Part shown: positions 34,825 to 41,222 of the stretch, piece after piece
Layout: each line of letters starts with the position of its first letter
Numbering within the stretch: the first letter of the stretch is position 1
Assembly (NCBI GenBank): GCA_902363125.1
Contig: CABIZD010000012.1
Span: 1 to 64,000, forward strand
From: Coriobacteriaceae bacterium
GTDB lineage: Bacteria > Actinomycetota > Coriobacteriia > Coriobacteriales > Coriobacteriaceae
Direction: 5' to 3'
DNA: 64,000 bases
Notes under the pieces: model-generated
What the model saw: the letters and a program-made list of their open reading frames with translations, nothing else
What the model was told of the DNA's origin: nothing
The model's database searches: none
Translations under genes and position numbers: made by a program

Positions 34825-35856
34825 ATGGGGCAGATGGTGGTGCTTTCGGCCGAGGAAGTTTCCAAGGTGCTGACGATTGAGGATGCAATCGCTGCCGTGG
34901 AGGAGGCATATCGCCAGAAGGCAACGGGCAAGGGTGTTGCGTGGCCGATGGTATATGAGCAGTTCGAACCCGGCGTGGCCGATATGGATATCCGCTCGGG
35001 CGAGTTGGCGGGAAGCGGCCTCTTCGGTCTCAAGCTCACTGCTTGGTTCTCTCAGAATCCCAAAAAGGGGCTGCCCGAGATCTTTGGCACCACGCTGCTG
35101 TGCGACAACGCGACGGGAGAGCCGTTGGCGCTGCTCAATGCCTCCGCCGTCACTGGACTTCGCACCGGTGCCGCCGCTGCGCTCGGTGCCAAGTGGCTGG
35201 CTCGGGCGGATGCGTCCAAACTGCTTGTTGCGGGTGCCGGCCACATGAGCACCTATATGGTGGCGGGCGTGCTCGCCGCCTGTCCCAAAGTGAGCGAGGT
35301 CAAGGTGTGGGAGCCAGTTTCCGATGCCGCGCCCGAGGCCCGCGTCGAGCGCATGCGAGACGAGGTCGCCCATATCTTGGGCGCTTGCGAGCATGCTCGC
35401 GAGGCATCCACCTATTCCATCGAGGCGACGGCCGACGGCCAAGGTGCCGCGGCAGAGGCCGACATCATCGTGACGATCACGCCGGCGACCAAGCCCATCA
35501 TCCCCGATGCATGGGTGCGTCCTGGTACGCATATCTCCTGCGTCGGTGCCGACATGCCCGGCAAGCAGGAGCTCGCCTCGGCGCTTGTCGCCCGTGCCGC
35601 TGTTTACGTCGACGACCGCGAGCAATCGGTCGCGTCCGGTGAGCTGGAGATTCCGGTTGCCGAGGGTGCCATCACGCCCGAGGACATCAAAGCGGAGCTC
35701 GGTGAAGTCATCGCCGGCGCGGCTACGGGGCGTTCGGATGACGAGCAGGTGACGGTGTTCGATACGTCGGGCATCGCCGTTCAGGACCTTTCGGCATCGA
35801 AAATCGCCTACGACCGCGCCGTTGAGGCGGGGCTGGGCACCGTGGTGGAACTGTAA
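34825..35856 (+). CDS. Ornithine cyclodeaminase/mu-crystallin family protein
   Basis: A 343-residue NAD(P)-dependent protein of the ornithine cyclodeaminase superfamily. N-terminal VLSAEEVSKVLTIEDAIAAVEEAYRQKATGK, GLKLTAWFSQNPKKGLP in place of the usual substrate loop, TGLRTGAAAALGAKWLAR, and the Rossmann Gly motif LLVAGAGHMSTYM are all in order. TPATKPII and GTHISCVGADMPGKQEL follow the family pattern. Members include ornithine cyclodeaminase, alanine dehydrogenase of the AlaDH/Mu-crystallin type and ketimine reductases; I cannot choose among these. GGAG lies 5 bases before ATG 34825; the adjacent ATG at 34822 is also possible. Confidence 0.88.
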   Translation: MGQMVVLSAEEVSKVLTIEDAIAAVEEAYRQKATGKGVAWPMVYEQFEPGVADMDIRSGELAGSGLFGLKLTAWFSQNPKKGLPEIFGTTLLCDNATGEPLALLNASAVTGLRTGAAAALGAKWLARADASKLLVAGAGHMSTYMVAGVLAACPKVSEVKVWEPVSDAAPEARVERMRDEVAHILGACEHAREASTYSIEATADGQGAAAEADIIVTITPATKPIIPDAWVRPGTHISCVGADMPGKQELASALVARAAVYVDDREQSVASGELEIPVAEGAITPEDIKAELGEVIAGAATGRSDDEQVTVFDTSGIAVQDLSASKIAYDRAVEAGLGTVVEL

Positions 35857-35880
35857 GAAAGTCAAGGAAAGGAAACGACA

Positions 35881-37011
35881 ATGCAGATCAAGGATTTCGC
35901 TGTCGAGCAGTGGATGAACGAGTGGGAGACCAAGTGCACCCACAACGTTGCGGAGACGTGCGTCTACTCCCTCACGCTCGACCAGCTGTTCGAGCTTACG
36001 AACACCGACAAGAAGGCGTGGCTCGATAGCCTGTGCTCGCGCCGATTCACCTACGGAGACATCGAGGGGCAGCCCGGCTTCCTCGAGGGGGTCGCGCGTC
36101 TCTATAAGACGGTCGAGCCTGGGCATATCGTGCCCACGCACGGCGCGACCGGTGCCAACTCCCTGGTTATTTCCACGCTCGTCGAACCGGGCGATCATGT
36201 AGTCTCCGTCAAGCCCACCTACCAGCAGCTTTACTCGATTCCCGAGATGTGCGGTGCGAAGGTCGATATCCTTCAGCTCGATCGCAAGAACGGCTACCAC
36301 GTCGACGTCGACGCGCTCGATGCCCTGGTGACCGACGATACCAAGCTCATCTGCATCAATAACCCGGACAACCCCACGGGCGCCCTGCTCGACACCGATA
36401 CGCTCAAGGCGATTGTCGAGGTCGCGCGCAAACACGACGCGTGGGTGCTCTGCGACGAGGTCTACCGTCTGCTTACTCAGACGGATGAGTACTCCGAGTC
36501 CGTGATCGACCTGTACGACAAGGCCATCGTCACCGCATCCATGTCCAAGGTCTGGTCGTTCGCCGGCCTGCGTCTGGGCTGGGCGGTCACCAAGAGCCCG
36601 GAGCTCCGTCGCGCGCTGCTCTCGCATCGTGACTACAACCTGATTTCCGCTGGCATATTCAGCGAGACGGTGGCGGAGCTGATTCTGGGCAACGCTTCCG
36701 TGATCCTTGAGCGCAGCCGTCGCATCGTCCGTCAGAACCTTGCTGTTCTGGAGAAGTGGGTCGAGAGCGAGCCGCACCTGTCGTTCGTCAAGCCCGAGGC
36801 GGGTACCACCGCGCTCGTGTATTACGACTACGACATCGATTCCAGGACGTTCTGCATCGACATGATTAAGAAGTCCGGCGCGCTCGTCACTCCGGGCGAT
36901 TGCTTCGAGGAGCCCAAGAGCATGCGCATCGGCTATGCATACTCCGATAACACCGACGACCTGCAGAAGGGCCTGGATGCCATCTCCGCGTACATGCGTA
37001 CGCTCGAGTAG
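35881..37011 (+). CDS. PLP-dependent class I/II aminotransferase
   Basis: A 376-residue fold-type I enzyme. THGATGANSLVISTLVEPGDHVV starts the cofactor domain; NNPDNPTGALLD, the Asp in VLCDEVYRLL, and the Schiff-base Lys in SMSKVWSFAGLRLGW are intact. The Cys-rich N-terminus (WETKCTHNVAETC) is atypical. Some relatives make capreomycidine-type or other non-standard residues, but the general annotation is aminotransferase. It follows the cyclodeaminase-like gene by 24 bases with AAGGAAAGG, so the pair forms one operon, suggesting successive steps in catabolism of one amino acid. Confidence 0.88.
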   Translation: MQIKDFAVEQWMNEWETKCTHNVAETCVYSLTLDQLFELTNTDKKAWLDSLCSRRFTYGDIEGQPGFLEGVARLYKTVEPGHIVPTHGATGANSLVISTLVEPGDHVVSVKPTYQQLYSIPEMCGAKVDILQLDRKNGYHVDVDALDALVTDDTKLICINNPDNPTGALLDTDTLKAIVEVARKHDAWVLCDEVYRLLTQTDEYSESVIDLYDKAIVTASMSKVWSFAGLRLGWAVTKSPELRRALLSHRDYNLISAGIFSETVAELILGNASVILERSRRIVRQNLAVLEKWVESEPHLSFVKPEAGTTALVYYDYDIDSRTFCIDMIKKSGALVTPGDCFEEPKSMRIGYAYSDNTDDLQKGLDAISAYMRTLE

Positions 37012-37031
37012 AGACTCGTGGTCGAAGTGAT

Positions 37032-37068
37032 GGGGCCGATCGGTTTAGGACCGGTCGGCCCCTATTTT
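37032..37068 (+). terminator. Terminator of the cyclodeaminase-aminotransferase operon
   Basis: GGGGCCGATCGG (37032-37043) pairs with CCGGTCGGCCCC (37051-37062), with one G-U-type mismatch, around a 7-base loop, and TATTTT follows. Confidence 0.88.
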
Positions 37069-37181
37069 CTCTCAAGACTACCGAACGCTTTTGTCACATT
37101 AGGTGCCCACGGGGTCGTATCGCTGCGACGCTGTGGGCATAATGGTGTGAAAGGTGCAAGTTACGCGAAATGGGAGGACAC

Positions 37182-37853
37182 ATGGCGCTGATCTATGTCG
37201 TTGAGGACGACGAGCCCATTCGTCGTGAACTTATCGACATCCTTGCCCGCGCCGGGTTTGAAATCGAGGCCTGCGAATCGTTTGAGCATGTCTCGCGCGA
37301 TATTCTCGCCACCGCGCCCGACCTGGTGCTGCTCGACCTCACGCTTCCCGTCAAGGACGGCCAGCATATCTGCCACGAGGTTCGCCGCGAATCCGAGGTT
37401 CCCATCATCGTCCTCACGTCGCGCACGACCGAGATCGACGAGGTCATGGCCATGACGCTCGGCGCGGACGACTTTGTTCCCAAGCCCTATAGCGCCCGTG
37501 TGCTCGTGGCGCGCATCAATGCCTTGCTGCGTCGCACCGCGGCGGCGGGCGAGCGCAGCACGCTTGTCCACAAGGGCCTGGAGCTCGATCTCGCTCGCTC
37601 CATGGTCACCAACATGCAGACCGGTACCAGTACCGAGCTCACCAAAAACGAGCTGCGTATTCTCTCGCTGCTTCTGAGCCGTGCGGGCAAGATCGTCTCG
37701 CGCTCGGCCATCATGCAGGACCTGTGGGACTCCGATGCCTTCGTGGACGACAATACGCTCACCGTCAACATCAACCGCCTGCGCACCACGCTCGAAAAAA
37801 TCGGCATCAAGGGGTATTTGACGACGCACCGCGGCCAAGGCTATTCGGTCTAG
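37182..37853 (+). CDS. OmpR-family response regulator (BceR-like)
   Basis: A 223-residue regulator with receiver (acidic residues near 8-10, phosphoacceptor Asp52 in LVLLDLTLP, Lys in FVPKPYSA) and winged-helix DNA-binding domain (about 130-223, ending THRGQGYSV). The sequence style and the following short kinase resemble the BceRS/GraRS group that senses cell-wall antibiotics. GGGAGGA lies 3 bases before ATG 37182, a little close; the frame also has a start at 37170. The kinase gene follows after 9 bases. Confidence 0.92.
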   Translation: MALIYVVEDDEPIRRELIDILARAGFEIEACESFEHVSRDILATAPDLVLLDLTLPVKDGQHICHEVRRESEVPIIVLTSRTTEIDEVMAMTLGADDFVPKPYSARVLVARINALLRRTAAAGERSTLVHKGLELDLARSMVTNMQTGTSTELTKNELRILSLLLSRAGKIVSRSAIMQDLWDSDAFVDDNTLTVNINRLRTTLEKIGIKGYLTTHRGQGYSV

Positions 37854-37862
37854 GGGCCGGCT

Positions 37863-38906
37863 ATGTCGTTTGCCAAGTTCTTTAAAGACGCGCTGCTTCC
37901 CGTTGCCGTGTGGACGTGCGGCGTGCTGCTGAGCTGCTTTGTGCTGACGGTCGCCGGTGCACCCGTTTCTATCGTGGTCGTGGCGGTTGGCGTGTCCTTT
38001 ATCTTTGGTATGCTCGGCATCGTGATCGAGTACGCGCGCCGTCGCCGTTTTCTGCGTCAGTTGGAGCGCGCGGCAGAGGAGCTCGAGAGTCCCGCATGGG
38101 TGCAGGAGATGGTGCAATGCCCGACCTATGCCGAGGGCGAGCTCGAATACGAGGTCTTGCGCCGGGTGGGCAAAGCCGCCTGCGACGAGGTTGCCGAAGG
38201 CAGGCGTCAGACCGATGACTATCGCGACTATATCGAGAGCTGGGTCCACGAGGCCAAGCTGCCCCTGGCGGCGGCTCACCTGATTTTGGAAAACCTGGAC
38301 AGCAGCGAAGACGACCTGTCGCGCGTGGACGACCTGGCACGCGAACTTGCCCGCGTGGAGCGCTATATCGACCAGGCGCTGTACTACGCGCGCTCGGAAG
38401 TCGTGGAGCGCGACTACCTGATTCGCCGCTGGGATCTCAAAACCTTGGTGACGGGCGCGATTAAAGCCAACGCGCGCGAGCTCATTGCGGCGCATGTGGC
38501 CCCGGTGTGCGAGAACCTCGACTTCGAGGTCTTTACCGACGAGAAGTGGCTCGAGTTTATTCTGGGCCAGCTCATTCAGAACAGCATTAAATATGCGCGT
38601 GAGGACGGCGCAAAGATCGTGTTTTCGGGTGCGTTGCTGGACGAGGGTCTGGCAAGCGAGCGCATCGAGCTTACCGTCGCGGACAACGGCTGCGGCGTGT
38701 GTGCGGCAGACCTGCCGCGCGTGTTCGAGAAGGGCTTTACCGGCGACAACGGCCGCACCACCAAGCGCGCAACGGGCATCGGTCTCTATCTGGTGGCGCG
38801 CCTGTGCTCCAAGATGGGCATCGACGTCACCGCGGCATCCGAGCCCGGCGAAGGCTTTGTCGTAACATTTGCCTTCTCAACCAACAAGTTCCAATACTTT
38901 GAGTAG
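37863..38906 (+). CDS. Intramembrane-sensing histidine kinase (BceS-like)
   Basis: A 347-residue kinase. Two membrane helices at about 11-32 and 35-56 are separated by only a few residues, so there is almost no extracytoplasmic sensor. The phosphoacceptor is His129 in DYIESWVHEAKLPLAAAHL, which matches the BceS-type H-box (WVHxxKxP). The ATPase domain has QNSIKYA, DNGCGV and KRATGIGLYLVARL. Such kinases usually get their signal from a BceAB-type ABC transporter encoded next door; none is present here. Candidate partners would be elsewhere, or UppP downstream suggests a link to undecaprenyl lipid stress. Confidence 0.9.
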   Translation: MSFAKFFKDALLPVAVWTCGVLLSCFVLTVAGAPVSIVVVAVGVSFIFGMLGIVIEYARRRRFLRQLERAAEELESPAWVQEMVQCPTYAEGELEYEVLRRVGKAACDEVAEGRRQTDDYRDYIESWVHEAKLPLAAAHLILENLDSSEDDLSRVDDLARELARVERYIDQALYYARSEVVERDYLIRRWDLKTLVTGAIKANARELIAAHVAPVCENLDFEVFTDEKWLEFILGQLIQNSIKYAREDGAKIVFSGALLDEGLASERIELTVADNGCGVCAADLPRVFEKGFTGDNGRTTKRATGIGLYLVARLCSKMGIDVTAASEPGEGFVVTFAFSTNKFQYFE

Positions 38907-38927
38907 GCGGGCCGTCTTGCGGTGCGG

Positions 38928-38998
38928 GCGGCTATGTTCCCGAACGTGAACTTAGCTAAGGCAATTGGCGCCATGTTCCTGAACGTGAATATAGCCGC
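38928..38998. repeat. Palindrome with nested direct repeats
   Basis: GCGGCTATGTTC (38928-38939) pairs with GAATATAGCCGC (38987-38998) with one mismatch. Within it, ATGTTCCCGAACGTGAAC and ATGTTCCTGAACGTGAAT form a direct repeat about 40 bases apart. Its place just after the kinase gene makes it part of the 3' region, but I see no terminator T-run. Confidence 0.65.
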
Positions 38999-39028
38999 AA
39001 GGATTTAAATGAATCGCCCCACAAAAAA

Positions 39029-39059
39029 CGTGCCGCCCCAAACGGGGCGGCACGCCATT
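39029..39059. terminator. Bidirectional terminator between the kinase and UspA genes
   Basis: CGTGCCGCCCC (39029-39039) and GGGGCGGCACG (39044-39054) form a perfect 11-bp stem with an AAAC loop. AAAAAA lies on the left, giving a T-run for leftward transcription. On the right CCATTTTT gives one for rightward transcription. Confidence 0.9.
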
Positions 39060-39095
39060 TTTCTATCAGACAACTCGTTGAAGTAAGGCTGCGAA

Positions 39096-39188
39096 GGCCG
39101 CGGGGCCGGGAGGGGTTTCCTAAGGGCACATCCCGCAGCCGCAACGCGGCGAGGACGTGCCCGTGGAAACCCCGCAGGCCCCGCGGCC
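39096..39188. repeat. 93-base inverted repeat
   Basis: The outer arms GGCCGCGGGGCC (39096-39107) and GGCCCCGCGGCC (39177-39188) are perfect. Inner segments GGGGTTTCC/GGAAACCCC and GGGCAC/GTGCCC also pair, so the whole forms a long stem with small bulges. It lies 14 bases beyond the UspA stop and may be transcribed with that gene. Confidence 0.75.
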
Positions 39189-39201
39189 GGTGGGAGCAAC
39201 G

Positions 39202-39639
39202 CTACTTCACGACCAAGATGTCGCAGTCCGTGTTGCGCAGCAGGAACGTCGAAATCGAACCCAGCAGCGCATACTTGATCGAGGACAGGCCGCGGGCGCC
39301 GCAGAGCACCAGGTCGGGCTTAACCACGTCGAGCATCTCGTCCTTGAGCGTCTCGCGAATACGGCCGGCGCGAATCATGACCTCGACCTCGGGAATATCG
39401 GGATTGGCCTTGGCCTCTTCGAGCTGCTTGGCGATGGAGTTCTTAAATGCCTCCTCTAGGCCGTTGACCAGATCGACCGGATAGGAACCGGCGCTCTCGA
39501 GCGCCGTGGAATCGATAACGTGGCCGATGATTAGCTTGGCGCCGTTGTTCGCGGCGACCTTGATGGCGCGTGCGAGCACAAAATCCTGCTGCTCAGTACC
39601 GTCGAGTGAAACAAATACCTTGGTGTAGCCCTCGTTCAT
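39202..39639 (-). CDS. Universal stress protein, UspA family
   Basis: A 145-residue single-domain Usp protein. KVFVSLDGTEQQDFVLARAIKVA starts the alpha/beta fold and the nucleotide-binding GARGLSSIKYALLGSISTFLLRNTDCDILVVK ends it. The G-2x-G-9x-G(S/T) pattern typical of ATP-binding Usps is only partly kept (GARGLSS ... GSIS), so ATP binding is likely but not certain. AGGAGG lies 6 bases before the ATG. It stands alone between the inverted repeat and uppP. Confidence 0.9.
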   Translation of the reverse strand: MNEGYTKVFVSLDGTEQQDFVLARAIKVAANNGAKLIIGHVIDSTALESAGSYPVDLVNGLEEAFKNSIAKQLEEAKANPDIPEVEVMIRAGRIRETLKDEMLDVVKPDLVLCGARGLSSIKYALLGSISTFLLRNTDCDILVVK

Positions 39640-39886
39640 GGTTTCCTCCTTGGTCTATCGCACGGGCGCGGGGCTCGTGCATCGGGCGGGCGCGGGCGCG
39701 TTGGCCGCCGGACACTTTATCTTGTTGCAGTTATACCCAAGGATTTGGGTTTGACCACTCGCAATTCTGTGAACGGGCGAGTTTTTTGGTAAGGGTAGGC
39801 GTAGACGCGCCCGAACGGTTGATAATGGGACATCGCCCGCACCGTCCGCAGAACAATATCGGCGGGTGTCTAACGAGGGGGTCCCT

Positions 39887-40867
39887 TTGGATATTATCGA
39901 GCTTCTAAAATCTGCCTTCATGGGCCTGGTCGAGGGCATCACCGAATGGCTGCCTGTTTCGTCGACCGGTCACATGATCTTGGTGGACGAGTTCGTCAAG
40001 ATGAACGTGAGCGAGACGTTCTGGAATATGTTCCTGGTCGTGATTCAGCTCGGCGCCATTCTGGCCGTCTGTGTGCTGTTCTTCCATGAGCTCAATCCGT
40101 TCTCGCCCAGCAAGGGCAAGGAGGGCCGTCGCGACACCTGGGTGCTGTGGGGCAAGATTGTGCTCGGCTGCATTCCCGCCGCGGCGATCGGTCTGCCGCT
40201 TAACGACTGGATGGAGGAGCATTTCTACAATGCTCCCGTCGTGGCGCTGGCGCTCATTGTGTACGGCGTGCTGTTTATCGTGATCGAGAACTGGCGCGCG
40301 AGCAAGCGCGAGGAAATGGCCGTTGCCGGTTCGTTTGGTTCGCGTGCTGTGGTGTCGGGTGGACGTCCCGCCGGTGCGCACTTTGCGGCGCCCGCCGCGG
40401 CTACCGCTGAGGATGAGGACGATGACGAGAATCTGGACTTTGGCTCCATCGCCACGCTCGAGGACCTGAGCTGGAAGACTGCGCTGGGTATCGGCTGCTT
40501 CCAGGTGCTTTCGCTGGTGCCTGGTACGTCTCGCTCCGGTTCTACCATCATCGGCGGCCTGCTTTTGGGCTGCACGCGTTCGGTGGCGTCCAAGTTTACG
40601 TTCTTCCTGGCCATCCCGGTCATGTTTGGCGCGAGTGCGCTCAAGCTGGTCAAGTACTTCATCAAGGGCGGCACGTTCGGTGCCAACGAGGTCGCTATCC
40701 TGGGCGTGGGCTGCGTTGTGGCCTTTGTGGTTTCGCTCATCGCCATCAAGTGGCTCATGGGCTTCGTCCGCCGTCACGACTTCAAGTGCTTCGGTGCCTA
40801 CCGCATCATCCTGGGCATCGTAGTGCTCGCATACTTCTTCGTTCTGGAGCCGATGCTCGGCCTCTAA
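39887..40867 (+). CDS. uppP: Undecaprenyl-diphosphate phosphatase UppP/BacA
   Basis: A 326-residue membrane phosphatase that recycles undecaprenyl diphosphate to the monophosphate carrier for peptidoglycan synthesis. The catalytic motifs EGITEWLPVSSTGHM (about 16-30) and PGTSRSGST (about 212-220) are intact, with about eight membrane segments. Residues about 138-191 are an insert not seen in typical UppP: Ala/Gly-rich then strongly acidic (EDEDDDEN). I take TTG 39887 as start (DIIELLKSA, the family N-terminus), five bases after GAGGGGG; a GTG at 39866 in frame lacks that fit. Confidence 0.93.
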   Translation: MDIIELLKSAFMGLVEGITEWLPVSSTGHMILVDEFVKMNVSETFWNMFLVVIQLGAILAVCVLFFHELNPFSPSKGKEGRRDTWVLWGKIVLGCIPAAAIGLPLNDWMEEHFYNAPVVALALIVYGVLFIVIENWRASKREEMAVAGSFGSRAVVSGGRPAGAHFAAPAAATAEDEDDDENLDFGSIATLEDLSWKTALGIGCFQVLSLVPGTSRSGSTIIGGLLLGCTRSVASKFTFFLAIPVMFGASALKLVKYFIKGGTFGANEVAILGVGCVVAFVVSLIAIKWLMGFVRRHDFKCFGAYRIILGIVVLAYFFVLEPMLGL

Positions 40868-40911
40868 CTTAGTCGACGCTGCGCGGCGGCCAGGGCGACA
40901 ACTTGTCATTC

Positions 40912-40954
40912 AAAGGGGGTGGCATGACCAAAAGGTCTATGCCGCCCCCTTTTC
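40912..40954 (+). terminator. Terminator after uppP
   Basis: AAAGGGGGTGGCATGACC (40912-40929) pairs with GGTCTATGCCGCCCCCTTT (40934-40952), with small mismatches, and ends in TTTT. Confidence 0.88.
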
Positions 40955-41022
40955 ATGCCAATTTGTTCGCCCTGGCCGCCGCTCGCTACCGTTGCCATGA
41001 CATCGGTGGCTCCGTGATTGGT

Positions 41023-41079
41023 GCAATGGGGCCAGGTTTCTTTGCACCAATGTGGTGCAGACTAACCTGACCCCATTGC
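41023..41079. repeat. Two-tier palindrome with TTTGCACC core
   Basis: The outer arms GCAATGGGGCCAGGTT (41023-41038) and AACCTGACCCCATTGC (41064-41079) pair with one mismatch. Inside, TTGCACCA and TGGTGCAG make a second stem with a 3-base loop. A related but diverged core (TTTGCAC ... GGTGCAAA) occurs at 47450-47470. It lies in the leader region of pcrA. Confidence 0.7.
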
Positions 41080-41222
41080 GCCAAATCCGCTGGGCGGGCC
41101 TGACGGTGGCGCACGGAGTCGCGGTGTGATTTGCGTCGGTGTCCGCGCGGCTCGGTATACTGGTACGGCTCAAACTATGGCGCTGCCCGCAGGCGCGCTG
41201 TCCGTCAGATGAGGAGTCGCCC

